A stretch of 64,000 bases of DNA from Lysobacterales bacterium (GTDB taxonomy: Bacteria > Pseudomonadota > Gammaproteobacteria > Xanthomonadales > Rhodanobacteraceae): contig JADJHN010000001.1 in NCBI GenBank assembly GCA_016707485.1, positions 868,001-932,000 of the forward strand, read 5' to 3'. Position numbers and translations under genes: made by a program. Shown here piece by piece: positions 50,842-59,897 of this stretch. The notes under the pieces are model-generated. The model was not told the DNA's origin and did no database searches. It saw nothing but the letters and a program-made list of their open reading frames with translations. The number at the start of each line of letters is the position of its first letter. Position 1 is the stretch's first letter.

Positions 50842-52037
50842 GGCGCATCCCCGCGAATGCGGATGCGGCCATCGACACCGCTGTCGGCCGGGATCGACGC
50901 GGTCACTTCGGCAGCGAGACCCGGGATCGCCGAAAACTGCTCGCGCATGCTGTCGAGCGTGGTCACGTCGGGGGCGCGCAAGCCGACTTCGAGGATGCCG
51001 TTACGGAATTCGAGGCCGCGCATCTGCGTGCGCGTGGTGCGCCCGAGCACCGGCGCGATCTGCCCGAGCAGGCGCAGGAAGCCGCTGCTCTCGCTGCCGC
51101 CACGCAAGCGCTCGAGGCGATCGCGCATGACGCTTTGCGGCGCGCGCGAACGCTCCGCCGCGCCAAGGTCGGGAAAGGTCCTGAGCAGGCTGTCGGCCAT
51201 TGCCGCATCGACCCGCGCAAGGTTTTGCGCGAGTTGGCGCACCTCAAGCCCGCGATGCACGAAGGCCAGCACGACGACTGCCGCAGCCACCATCGCGGCG
51301 CGGCGCCACCAGCGCGTGCCGCGTGCCTGGCGATGGCCGCTGGCAAAACCGCCGGAGAGCAGGTTGATCGCCGGCTTTTGCAGGTTGCGGGCAAGAAAGG
51401 CCAACGGTTCGCGCTGGCCGCCGTGGAATGCGGCAAAGCCGGATTTGCCCGGCACATCGGCCTGGCCATCGAAATCATGCGCGACGATGGCGCGATCGCT
51501 TGTCGCGACACGGATCTGCGCCAGCCAGTCGTCCAGGTCGGCGCCGGGAAAACCGACTGCCGACCAGGGCCCCAGGCGCAACAGCACGCGCCCGCCATCG
51601 ATCATTGCCGTCGCCGAATCGGCCGATACCGGCACGGCCAGCGATTCCGGCAGGATCACATCGGCGCGGACGCCGCTGCCGGTCAGCATGTCGATCCACT
51701 GCTGCAGCCGCGCTTGCGCGACCACGGCGACGCCAACCTTGTCGCCGTCGATCGGCTGCATGGCAAAGTGCTGCTCCTCGACGGCAGCGAGCAACTGGTC
51801 CTCGACCGCGTATGGCACCGCCTGACGCAGTTGCGCGGCACTGCGCGCAGTGACCCGCGCCTCGATCAACAAGACGTCCTCGGCCGGCACAAGCACGATG
51901 ATTTCATTCGCCGATTCGAGCACGCTGGCCGGTGGCGCACCGCGCTGGCTCGACGAGAGCAGGCGTCCGTCCGCCGCTTGGCGCAGCCAGGTCAGCCCGC
52001 CGGCGGGGTCGAGACGCAGAATGAGACGATCGGGCAT
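50838..52037 (-). CDS. gspL: Type II secretion system protein L
   Basis: GspL recruits the GspE ATPase to the membrane. The 399-residue protein has an actin-like cytoplasmic domain (RLILRLDPAGGLTWLRQAAD, VLVPAEDVLLIEARVTARSA, RQAVPYAVEDQLLAAVEEQH), a single membrane helix near residue 270 (AAMVAAAVVVLAFVHRG) and a periplasmic ferredoxin-like domain. The ATG at 52037 begins the recognisable domain; longer reading upstream enters the divergent gene. The usual partners gspC-K and gspD-E are not in the window. Confidence 0.92.
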   Translation of the reverse strand: MPDRLILRLDPAGGLTWLRQAADGRLLSSSQRGAPPASVLESANEIIVLVPAEDVLLIEARVTARSAAQLRQAVPYAVEDQLLAAVEEQHFAMQPIDGDKVGVAVVAQARLQQWIDMLTGSGVRADVILPESLAVPVSADSATAMIDGGRVLLRLGPWSAVGFPGADLDDWLAQIRVATSDRAIVAHDFDGQADVPGKSGFAAFHGGQREPLAFLARNLQKPAINLLSGGFASGHRQARGTRWWRRAAMVAAAVVVLAFVHRGLEVRQLAQNLARVDAAMADSLLRTFPDLGAAERSRAPQSVMRDRLERLRGGSESSGFLRLLGQIAPVLGRTTRTQMRGLEFRNGILEVGLRAPDVTTLDSMREQFSAIPGLAAEVTASIPADSGVDGRIRIRGDAP

Positions 52038-52223
52038 GCGCGCATATCCTGGAGATCCGGTCGATTGTACGAGAAGCGCGACGCTTGCCGGAAATCGGCG
52101 GCTGGCCGCGCACCTGCACGCTGCCACGGCGAAATCCACGGCAGCGCACAACGGCACGTCGCACCGAGGCGCATGATAAAGTTCGCTCCTCTTCGATTTG
52201 GCCCTGGCGCCATCTTTCTGCCT

Positions 52224-53357
52224 ATGTTCCTGCAACGCCCCCGCCTGTTCCGCCGCTTCCTTGCCATGAGTGCGCTGGCCGCCCTGGCGCTGGCCATGTC
52301 GATCCCCGCTGTCGCGGCCGGCGGCAACAAGGCCTTTGTGCCAAAGACCACCATCGTCTGGCGTGGTGACATCGTCTCCGCGCGCGGCTTCACCAATGAT
52401 CTTGTTGCGGTCTACCGCAAGGAGCAGCAGGGCCAGTTGACCGTGCAGGCGTTCAGCACGATCTCCGGCATCGATGCGGTCATCGAAGGCAAGGCCGACA
52501 TTGCCGGCAGCGCGCGCGCCATGAACGAGGCGCGCGAGTCCGAGCAGCAGCTGATCTTCCAGCCGGTCGCGCTGGATGCGATTGTCGCGGTGACCCATCC
52601 GCGCAATCCCGTCAGCAACATCACCCTCGCCCAGTTGCGCCAGATCTACCTCGGCCGGGTGAAGAACTGGCAGGAGCTCGGCGGTGCCGATGCGCCCATC
52701 AACCTTTATTCCATCGCCGCGCCGCTGGATGGCGTCGAATTCAGTTTCCGCCGCCTGCTCTACAAGCGTGGCGAGCAGCGCGTCGCCGCGCCGCGCCTGT
52801 ACCTGAATACCAGCAAGCTCGAAGAAGCCATCGCCATCGATCCAAATGGCCTCGGCCTGACCAGCCTGTCCAGCGCCTACGCCAACAAGGGCATGAAGAT
52901 GCTCAGCGTCGAGGGCAGCACGGCCACCACGCAAAGCATTGCCGATGGCAGCTACCCGCTCTTCATCACGCTTTATGTGGTGCAACGTGCCGATGCCCCG
53001 AATCGCACGGAAGTCGATGATTTCGTGCGCTTTCTCGGCTCCTCGTCGGCGTCGCAGGTGATGCGCAGACACCAGCTGGTGCCGTTTTCGGAGGCCGGCG
53101 ATGTCTACTCGCGTGATGGCGAGCGCCTGGCCCGCATCGACTCGGCGATTGTCGAGGTGACCCCGGCCGATGTCGCGGCCATGCCGCGGGAGCGCGAGCT
53201 GCAACCGGTTGCCGCGCCACGCGCAACTCTGCAGGAACGCATCGCCACCGCGCCGGGTGCCGAATCGACGCAACGCGCCCGTGAAAACCTTGCGCGTGCG
53301 GAACAGGCCAAGGCCGATGCCGAAGCGGCCAAGGCCAGCGGCAGGAAGCCGTACTGA
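52224..53357 (+). CDS. PstS-like phosphate/anion-binding periplasmic protein
   Basis: The 377-residue protein has an export signal (RPRLFRRFLAMSALAALALA, then MSIPAVAA). A PBP-like domain follows, with TISGIDAVIEGKADIAGSAR, the PstS-type LQRQIYLGRVKNWQELGG-like block (LRQIYLGRVKNWQELGG), YPLFITLYVVQRADAP and FVRFLGSSSASQVMRRHQLV. The C-terminal tail (about residues 330-377) is Ala/Glu/Lys-rich and helical, unlike classic PstS. No pstCAB or phoU is adjacent. The ATG at 52224 gives a normal signal peptide; an ATG at 52173 with GAGG before it would lengthen it by 17 residues. It is divergent from gspL. Confidence 0.82.
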   Translation: MFLQRPRLFRRFLAMSALAALALAMSIPAVAAGGNKAFVPKTTIVWRGDIVSARGFTNDLVAVYRKEQQGQLTVQAFSTISGIDAVIEGKADIAGSARAMNEARESEQQLIFQPVALDAIVAVTHPRNPVSNITLAQLRQIYLGRVKNWQELGGADAPINLYSIAAPLDGVEFSFRRLLYKRGEQRVAAPRLYLNTSKLEEAIAIDPNGLGLTSLSSAYANKGMKMLSVEGSTATTQSIADGSYPLFITLYVVQRADAPNRTEVDDFVRFLGSSSASQVMRRHQLVPFSEAGDVYSRDGERLARIDSAIVEVTPADVAAMPRERELQPVAAPRATLQERIATAPGAESTQRARENLARAEQAKADAEAAKASGRKPY

Positions 53358-53371
53358 CCGCCTCGGCCACG

Positions 53372-54082
53372 ATGCATATCCGCGCCATTTCGCTTGACCT
53401 CGACGACACGCTCTGGCCCATCGGCCCGGTCATTGAACGGGTCGAGCGCAGCGTCGACGCCTGGCTGCAGGCAAACTGCCCCGAGGTGGCGCGTGCCTGG
53501 CCGATCGAGTCGATGCGCGCCTTGCGCGACAAGGTCGCCAGCGAGCACCCCGAACTGGCCCATGATTTCGCCGCACAACGACGCCTGACCCTGCGCCGCG
53601 CCTTTGCTCCGTTCCAGCTCGGTGAGGACTGGATCGAGCGCACCTATGCCGTTTACGTGCAGGTGCGCAATGAAGTCGAATGTTATGCCGACACCACTGC
53701 GGCCCTGACCCGAATGGCGGCACGATTTCCCCTGGTGAGCATTTCCAACGGCACCGCCGAGCTTGAACGCATCGGCCTGCACGGGCATTTCCGGTTCAGC
53801 GTGAGTGCCGGCGAGGTCGGCGTGGCGAAACCGTCGGCGGACATTTTCCATCATGCCTGCGAACGTCTCGGCATCAGCCCCGAACACGTCCTGCATGTCG
53901 GTGACGATCCGCTTGCCGATGTCGTCGGTGCGCGCGATGCCGGCATGCGCACGGTCTGGCTCAATCGCCATGCCGCGGCGTGGCAGCATGAAGTCAAACC
54001 CGATCTGGAAATGACCGATCTCGACGCACTCGCCGACTGGCTCGATGACCATCCGGGCCCGAACCCATTGCCCTGCCCCTGA
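53372..54082 (+). CDS. HAD-superfamily hydrolase (YigB-like phosphatase)
   Basis: The 236-residue protein shows the HAD core: ISLDLDDTLWPIG (nucleophile Asp), LVSISNGTAE (motif II Ser), EVGVAKPSADIF (motif III Lys) and LHVGDDPLADVVGA (motif IV). A helical cap between motifs I and II and the length fit YigB, which dephosphorylates FMN and other small phosphates. It begins 14 bases after the PstS-like gene and is followed closely by the aminopeptidase. Confidence 0.9.
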   Translation: MHIRAISLDLDDTLWPIGPVIERVERSVDAWLQANCPEVARAWPIESMRALRDKVASEHPELAHDFAAQRRLTLRRAFAPFQLGEDWIERTYAVYVQVRNEVECYADTTAALTRMAARFPLVSISNGTAELERIGLHGHFRFSVSAGEVGVAKPSADIFHHACERLGISPEHVLHVGDDPLADVVGARDAGMRTVWLNRHAAAWQHEVKPDLEMTDLDALADWLDDHPGPNPLPCP

Positions 54083-54093
54083 AGAGACTGCCC

Positions 54094-55473
54094 ATGGATG
54101 CCTGGATCAGCGCCGCGGATGCCACCCGTTCGATTCCCCTGGTCGCCATCGACGGGAAGAATTTCGATGCCATCATCGCCCGCTTCGGCGAGGGCGCCCG
54201 CGCCTTGTGCGCGGCAAATGATTTCAAGGGCGAAGGCGGACGCTTCCTCGGCCTTGCTGCCAGCCAGGACAGCGGGCCGGTCATGCTGGCCGGTTGTGCG
54301 GCCAACAGTGGCCTCTACGCGCTTGCCTCGTTGCCGCGTCGACTGCCGCCTGGCAACTACGCACTCGATCCGCGCGGACTGGCGTTGGATGCGGCCGAGG
54401 CCGCCCTTGGCTGGGCGCTTGGCGCTTACCGCTTCAACCGCTACCGCCGCGGCGATCGCGAATGCGCGCGTCTGCTGGTCGACGAAGCAACGCGCGCCAG
54501 GGTTTCCAGCCTGGCCAACGCGGCGACGCTGACCCGCGACCTGATCAACACCCCAACCCAGGACATGGGTCCGGCCGAACTCGCCGCTGCGGTTTCCGCA
54601 TTGGCCGCGCGTCACGGCGCGGAGTATCGCGAATGGGTCGGCGCCGCGCTGCTGCACGACAACTTTCCGACCATCCACGCGGTCGGACGCGCCGCTACAG
54701 CCGAGCGTGCGCCGCGACTGGCCATGCTCTCCCACGGCGACACGACAGCGCCGCATGTCGTCCTCGTCGGCAAGGGCGTGTGTTTCGACAGTGGCGGCCT
54801 CGACCTGAAAACCGCCGACGGCATGCGCTGGATGAAGAAGGACATGGGTGGTGCCGCCCATGCGATCGCGCTGGCCGGATTGGTTCTCGAGGCGAAGTTG
54901 CCGATTCGGCTGACCCTGCTGATTCCGGCTGTCGAAAATGCCATTTCGAGTGACTCGTTTCGTCCTGGAGAGGTCATCCAGACGCGCGGCAATATCCAGG
55001 TCGAGATCGACAACACCGATGCCGAGGGCCGCCTCGTCCTTTGTGATGCGCTGGCCTATGCCGCGGAGATGAAACCCGACCTGATCCTCGATTTCGCCAC
55101 CCTCACCGGTGCCGCCCGGGTCGCGCTCGGTGCGGATCTGCCCGCCTTGTTCTGCAATCGCGATGACATCGCCAATGCCCTGCTCGGCGCCGGCACGCAA
55201 ACCCAGGATCCGCTCTGGCGCATGCCGCTGTGGCGTCCGTACCTGACCCTGCTTGAGTCCTATATCGCCGATCTCGCCAATTCCGGCAGCTCCCGCCACG
55301 CCGGCGCGATCACCGCTGCCCTGTTCCTCGAACGCTTCATCCCCGAGGAAATCCCCTGGTGCCATCTGGACGTCTACTCGTGGAACGACTCGGAGCGTCC
55401 CGGCCGACCCAAAGGCGGCGAAGCCCAGGGTTTGCGCGCCTATCTGCAATTCCTCAAACAGCGCTACGCTTGA
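54094..55473 (+). CDS. M17 leucyl-aminopeptidase-family peptidase
   Basis: The 459-residue protein is an M17 enzyme: LVGKGVCFDSGGLDLKTADG (metal ligands Lys and Asp), MRWMKKDMGGAAHAIALAGL, the signature NTDAEGRLVLCDALAYA and FATLTGAARVALGADLPALF. M17 enzymes are hexameric di-zinc exopeptidases and sometimes DNA-binding (PepA). This form is closest in layout to the PepB/short-N-domain type. It begins 11 bases after the HAD gene. The end converges on prc with a REP pair between. Confidence 0.93.
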   Translation: MDAWISAADATRSIPLVAIDGKNFDAIIARFGEGARALCAANDFKGEGGRFLGLAASQDSGPVMLAGCAANSGLYALASLPRRLPPGNYALDPRGLALDAAEAALGWALGAYRFNRYRRGDRECARLLVDEATRARVSSLANAATLTRDLINTPTQDMGPAELAAAVSALAARHGAEYREWVGAALLHDNFPTIHAVGRAATAERAPRLAMLSHGDTTAPHVVLVGKGVCFDSGGLDLKTADGMRWMKKDMGGAAHAIALAGLVLEAKLPIRLTLLIPAVENAISSDSFRPGEVIQTRGNIQVEIDNTDAEGRLVLCDALAYAAEMKPDLILDFATLTGAARVALGADLPALFCNRDDIANALLGAGTQTQDPLWRMPLWRPYLTLLESYIADLANSGSSRHAGAITAALFLERFIPEEIPWCHLDVYSWNDSERPGRPKGGEAQGLRAYLQFLKQRYA

Positions 55474-55530
55474 AAGACATCGATTCGGGAACTGGGCGCA
55501 AAGCAAAAGGAGAGCCCGCTGTATCTCAGG

Positions 55531-55602
55531 TAGCGGCTTCAGCCGCAATGCTCTGGATTTTCATCGACATGAAGAAGAAGCATCGCGGCTGAAGCCGCTT
55601 CC
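55531..55602. repeat. REPIN-like inverted REP pair
   Basis: GCGGCTTCAGCCGC (55533-55546) and GCGGCTGAAGCCGC (55585-55598) are inverted copies of the REP core, flanked by matching AATGCT and AGCAT blocks. Each can fold on its own and the two can pair over about 22 bases. Such REP doublets (REPINs) are copied by RAYT transposases. Here the pair sits between convergent genes and may serve as a bidirectional terminator. Confidence 0.85.
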
Positions 55603-55618
55603 CGCTTCCCGTCCGCAA

Positions 55619-57850
55619 TCAATCCACGCCTGCCGCTGCTTCGTGCGGCAGCACACGCGCGGCGAGCTTGGTGTCATTGCGGATCAGGTCGATCTCGTCG
55701 GAGAGAATCCGGGCGACTTCGTTGAGCACGATATCGGGCTTGGCCTTGCGCTTCTCCTCGCGCGCGAGGTCCTTGGAAATGCTGCGCTCATCGGCTTGCA
55801 GGCCGTCGTCCTCGACTGCCGGAGCGGAAACCGGATCGCTTTCGTCTTCGGCGCTGACGACGCTGCGGGGCGCATCCCGAGTGCCGGAATCGCCATGCGC
55901 CGCGGCGGCCACCGCCGGCTTGCCGGTCAACAGCGCCTCACGCGCCTTGCGCTTGGCTTCCTGCTCGTCACGCTCGGTCGTGCGCACCGCCTCGTTCAGG
56001 GAAAGGGTTTTCTCGGCACGGATGCGCCGGGCGTCGGCAATCTCGGCGACCAGACTCTTCCACACCGGATCGTTTTCCGCACGCGCCTGATGCCGCGCCT
56101 GCAGCATCGGAATCAGCGGCTTCAGATCGGCAACCGGCTTGTAATCGGCGCGCGTGATCGAAGTCCATGGCAAGGCATTGTCGTAGCTGGATTCGCCAAA
56201 TTCGTCGCTGGCCGCAGTCAGTGGAAAGCTGATCTCGGGGGTGACCCCGCGCAATTGCGTGGAACCGCCATTGATGCGGAAGAACTGCTGCACGGTCATT
56301 TTCAGATCGCCGTAGGTCGGCTTCTCGTTGCGCGCCATGTCGTCCATGTTGAGCAGGTTCTGCACGGTGCCCTTGCCGAAGGTGGGTTCGCCGATGATCA
56401 CGCCGCGACCGTAATCCTGGATCGCCGCGGCAAAAATCTCCGACGCCGACGCCGAGGCGCGATTGACCAGCACGGCCAACGGGCCGCTCCACGCGGTACC
56501 GGCGCGACGATCACTCTTTTCCTCGACACGGCCGCTGGCATCGCGAATCTGCACGACCGGGCCCTTGTCGATGAACAGGCCGGTAAGGTCGGTGGCTTCG
56601 TCGAGCGAACCGCCGCCGTTGTTGCGCAGGTCGACGACGACGCCATCGACCTTTTCCGCGCTCAGCTCGCCAAGCAGCCGCTCGACATCGCGCGTGGCGC
56701 TCTTGTAGTCGGCATCGCCACGCCGGCGAGCCTCGAAATCCTGATAGAACGTCGGCAATGTGATCACGCCGATGCGTCGCGTGGTGTCGCCACTGCGCAC
56801 ATCGATGACCGATTTCTTTGCCGCGCTCTCCTCGACGCTGACCTTGTTGCGAGTCAGGGTGAGGATCTCGTGCTGGCCATCCGGGCCGGCCGCATCAGGC
56901 AGGATTTCCAGGCGCACGATGGTGCCCTTGGCACCGCGGATCTTGTCGACGACATCATCCAGGCGCCAGCCGATGACGTCGGTGATCGGGCCGTTCGCGC
57001 CCTGGCCGACGCCGACGATGCGGTCACCGGGGCTGAGCTTGCCGGAAATCGCCGCCGGCCCGCCGGGGATGATCTCGCGGATCGCGGTGTACTCGTCCAG
57101 CCGCTGCAGGACCGCGCCAATGCCTTCCAGCGACAGGCGCATGGCAATGTCGAAATTCTCCGAGGCGCGCGGGCTGAGATAGTTCGTATGCGGCTCGATC
57201 GAGGTCGCATAGGCGTTCATGAAGGTCTGGAAGACATCCTCGCTGTTGAGCTGGTGGACGCGCTCGAGGTAATTGGCGTAACGCTTGTCCAGCGTCTCGC
57301 GGATTTCCTTGGCCGGCTTGTTGGCCAGCTTCAGGCGCAGCCAGTCGTTCTTGACCCGCTTGCGCCAGAGTTCATCCAGTTCGGTCGTGTCCTTGGCCCA
57401 TGGCGCCTTGGCCCGATCGTATTGCCAGGATTCGTCCTTGCTGAAATCAAACGGCTTGGCGAGCAGTTCGCGCGAATAGGCCAGGCGCTCGGCGACGCGC
57501 TGCTGGTAGAGGTTGAATATCGCGAACGGCGCGGACAGGTCGCGCTCGAAAATCGCGTCGTCGAGCTTGTCCCTGGCCGCGGAAAAGCGGTCGATGTCGG
57601 CCTGGGTGAAAAACAGGTGGTCGCCATCGAGGCTGTCGAGATAGCTGCCGAAGATTTTTTCCGACATCGCGTCATCGAGCGGCATCGGCTTGTAGTGGAA
57701 GCGCGAGAGGAAACGCATTGCCCAGATTGCCGCCTCGGTCTGGTCGGGGGTCGGCTTGAGCACCAGCGAGCTGGCAGATTCGGACACCGGCTTGGCAAAG
57801 GCGATGCCGCAAGCCGCCAGCAGTGCGAATGTCAGGGAAATGCGACGCAT
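55619..57850 (-). CDS. prc: Tail-specific (C-terminal processing) protease, S41 family
   Basis: Prc/Tsp degrades periplasmic proteins from non-polar C-termini, including murein hydrolases and FtsI. The 743-residue protein has a signal peptide (MRRISLTFALLAACGIAFA), an N-terminal helical domain, a PDZ domain (SLEGIGAVLQRLDEYTAIRE to ISGKLSPGDRIVGVGQG) and the S41 core. The catalytic Ser lies in LVNRASASASEIFAAA and the Lys in GEPTFGKGTVQNLL. GGAGAG 6 bases upstream supports the ATG at 57850. The C-terminal 100 residues are Ala/Glu/Lys-rich. Confidence 0.96.
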   Translation of the reverse strand: MRRISLTFALLAACGIAFAKPVSESASSLVLKPTPDQTEAAIWAMRFLSRFHYKPMPLDDAMSEKIFGSYLDSLDGDHLFFTQADIDRFSAARDKLDDAIFERDLSAPFAIFNLYQQRVAERLAYSRELLAKPFDFSKDESWQYDRAKAPWAKDTTELDELWRKRVKNDWLRLKLANKPAKEIRETLDKRYANYLERVHQLNSEDVFQTFMNAYATSIEPHTNYLSPRASENFDIAMRLSLEGIGAVLQRLDEYTAIREIIPGGPAAISGKLSPGDRIVGVGQGANGPITDVIGWRLDDVVDKIRGAKGTIVRLEILPDAAGPDGQHEILTLTRNKVSVEESAAKKSVIDVRSGDTTRRIGVITLPTFYQDFEARRRGDADYKSATRDVERLLGELSAEKVDGVVVDLRNNGGGSLDEATDLTGLFIDKGPVVQIRDASGRVEEKSDRRAGTAWSGPLAVLVNRASASASEIFAAAIQDYGRGVIIGEPTFGKGTVQNLLNMDDMARNEKPTYGDLKMTVQQFFRINGGSTQLRGVTPEISFPLTAASDEFGESSYDNALPWTSITRADYKPVADLKPLIPMLQARHQARAENDPVWKSLVAEIADARRIRAEKTLSLNEAVRTTERDEQEAKRKAREALLTGKPAVAAAAHGDSGTRDAPRSVVSAEDESDPVSAPAVEDDGLQADERSISKDLAREEKRKAKPDIVLNEVARILSDEIDLIRNDTKLAARVLPHEAAAGVD

Positions 57851-57890
57851 GCAACTCTCCATCAGGGCCCGGTGGTGCGTGATTGGCAAC

Positions 57891-58871
57891 TCAGAGTGAC
57901 TCGACGACGCCGGCGGCATGCGCCATTTCATCCGCATGATACGAGGAACGCACCATTGGACCGGAAGCGACATGGCTGAAACCCAGTGCCGTGCCGTACT
58001 CCGCCAATTGCGCAAATTCCGCCGGCGACCAGTAACGCAGCACCGGATGATGATGCGCGGACGGCTGCAGGTACTGGCCGATCGTCACCATATCGACCTC
58101 ATGCTCGCGCAAATCGTTCAACGTGCGCTGAACCTGTTCGAGGTTTTCACCGAGGCCGAGCATGATCCCGGACTTGGTCGGGACATGCGGATGCTGCTCC
58201 TTGAAGCGCCTGAGCAACTGCAGCGACCACGCATAATCGGCACCAGGACGGACCTTGCGATAGAGATCGGGAACCGTCTCGATGTTGTGGTTGAAGACAT
58301 CCGGCGGATAGGCGGCAAGCAGTTCCAGGGCCCGCTCCATGCGCCCCCTGCCGCGGAAATCCGGAGTCAGGATCTCGATGCGGATGTCCGGATTCTCGAA
58401 GCGCACGGCGCGGATGCAGGCGGCGAAATGGCCGGCACCGCCATCGCGCAAGTCGTCGCGATCGACCGAGGTGATGACCACGTAGCGCAGGCGCATGTCG
58501 CGGATGGTGCCGGCGAGCTTGGCCGGCTCCAGCGGATCCGGCGCATTTGGCCGGCCGTGCGCGACATCGCAGAACGAACAACGCCGGGTACAGACCTCGC
58601 CGAGGATCATGAAGGTCGCCGTGCCCTTGCTGAAGCACTCGTGGATGTTCGGGCAGGAAGCTTCTTCGCAGACGGTGACCAGGCTGTTTTCGCGCAGCTT
58701 TGATTTGAGGCGCGCGACGGCGTTGCCGGGCGGAATGCGCACGCGGATCCAGGCCGGCTTGCGCAGGATCGGGGACTCGTCGAACACGGCGCGGTTGCGG
58801 GCAATCTTGTCGCCACCCAGTTGCTTTTCGCCGACAACGGTCAGCGGAATGGTCTTGATCGGTTCGTTCAT
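57891..58871 (-). CDS. lipA: Lipoyl synthase
   Basis: LipA is the radical-SAM enzyme that inserts two sulfurs into octanoyl groups on lipoyl domains. The 326-residue protein has the auxiliary cluster motif CEEASCPNIHEC, the radical-SAM CTRRCSFC, the GGAGHF block, TPDFRGRG, FNHNIETVP and the C-terminal VRSSYHADE Ser ligand. It overlaps lipB by 4 bases (ATGA), so lipB-lipA is translationally coupled. Confidence 0.98.
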   Translation of the reverse strand: MNEPIKTIPLTVVGEKQLGGDKIARNRAVFDESPILRKPAWIRVRIPPGNAVARLKSKLRENSLVTVCEEASCPNIHECFSKGTATFMILGEVCTRRCSFCDVAHGRPNAPDPLEPAKLAGTIRDMRLRYVVITSVDRDDLRDGGAGHFAACIRAVRFENPDIRIEILTPDFRGRGRMERALELLAAYPPDVFNHNIETVPDLYRKVRPGADYAWSLQLLRRFKEQHPHVPTKSGIMLGLGENLEQVQRTLNDLREHEVDMVTIGQYLQPSAHHHPVLRYWSPAEFAQLAEYGTALGFSHVASGPMVRSSYHADEMAHAAGVVESL

Positions 58872-59545
58872 TGGGCAGGCATGATCGCCACGTCGGCGGC
58901 ATTCGGAAGTTCCGCGGCACCGGGCTGCGGCGTGAGGCCGAACTGCCGGGACAGTTCGTCGATGAGCACATTCTCGACCGCGTGGAGCGACCCCGGGCCG
59001 CCCAAGTCTAGCACCTGGGTCACCTGCAGGCCCTGGTATCCACAAGGGTTGATGCGCCGGAACGGATGCAGGTCCATGCCCACGTTCAAGGCCAGGCCGT
59101 GGAACGAACAGCCGCGGCGGATACGCAGGCCAAGGGCACCGATCTTGGCATCACCGACATAGACGCCCGGTGCGCCGGGCCGCCGCGTGGCGATGATGTT
59201 CCAGTGTTCCAGGGTGTCGATGATCGCCTGCTCGATGCGGCAGACCAGCTCGCGCACGCCAATGCCGAGGCGGCGCAGGTCGAGCAACGGATAAGCGACG
59301 ATCTGGCCGGGGCCGTGGTAAGTCACCTGGCCGCCACGCTCGACGTGGATGACCGGGATGTCGCCGGCCGCCAGCACATGTTCCTGCTTGCCGGCCTGGC
59401 CGAGGGTGAACACCGGCTCGTGCTCCAGCAGCCAGAACTCGTCGGCGGTGTCGCCGCCGCGGCGCTCGGTGAACCCGCGCATGGCTTCGAGCACGGGCAT
59501 GTAAGACTGGCGCCCAAGACGGCGGATGAGCAAGGGGTTGTTCAT
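58868..59545 (-). CDS. lipB: Octanoyltransferase LipB
   Basis: LipB moves octanoyl from ACP to lipoyl domains, making the LipA substrate. The 225-residue protein has ERGGQVTYHGPGQIVAYPLL, the Lys in GDAKIGALGLRIRRGCSFHG and the catalytic Cys in RINPCGYQGLQVTQV. The ATG at 59545 (MNNPLLIRRLG) matches the family start; a TTG at 59554 in frame is a less likely alternative. Confidence 0.97.
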   Translation of the reverse strand: MNNPLLIRRLGRQSYMPVLEAMRGFTERRGGDTADEFWLLEHEPVFTLGQAGKQEHVLAAGDIPVIHVERGGQVTYHGPGQIVAYPLLDLRRLGIGVRELVCRIEQAIIDTLEHWNIIATRRPGAPGVYVGDAKIGALGLRIRRGCSFHGLALNVGMDLHPFRRINPCGYQGLQVTQVLDLGGPGSLHAVENVLIDELSRQFGLTPQPGAAELPNAADVAIMPAQ

Positions 59546-59604
59546 GGGTCGCAAATGGGGTTGGCGGCAATCATCGCAAGCACTAGCCCATGCCCGCCGC
59601 TGCC

Positions 59605-59895
59605 TCAGATCGTCCAGCGGATGCCGGGGGCGGCGCGCAGCGCGGCATGCACGGCGATGTAGGTCTCGCGATCCGGGCAGGTAAAGGTCACCGATACCGA
59701 ATGATAGTTGCCTTCGCGCGAGGGCTTCGAGCGCAGGCTGCCGGCAATCACGTTGAGGCCAAGGCCCTGGATGATCTGCGGCACCCGCGCTTCCAGATCC
59801 GCATCGGTGCGGCCCAGCGCGGAGATCTCGAAGGCACCGGGGAACTGGAAGCCCTGGTCTGGCCGCTGAGGCTGGATGTCATCGAGATTGCGCAT
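59605..59895 (-). CDS. ybeD: YbeD-family protein (DUF493)
   Basis: The 96-residue protein matches DUF493/YbeD: QGFQFPGAFEISALGRTDAD, KPSREGNYHSVSVTFTCPD and ETYIAVHAALRAAPG, a small ferredoxin-like fold with an ACT-like look. The function is unknown, but it sits between dac and lipB in most gammaproteobacteria. It begins 2 bases after the carboxypeptidase stop, so the genes are co-transcribed. Confidence 0.95.
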   Translation of the reverse strand: MRNLDDIQPQRPDQGFQFPGAFEISALGRTDADLEARVPQIIQGLGLNVIAGSLRSKPSREGNYHSVSVTFTCPDRETYIAVHAALRAAPGIRWTI

Positions 59896-59897
59896 GC

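Noticed and set aside
50838..53273. Minus-strand frame of 811 codons reading through gspL and upstream
   Set aside because: Only the part from 52037 downwards matches GspL; the rest lies opposite the PstS-like gene and has no exported or GspL features.
55253..57979. Plus-strand reading frame of about 900 codons across prc
   Set aside because: Antisense to the S41 protease with all catalytic motifs; long open frames opposite GC-rich genes are common in this genome.
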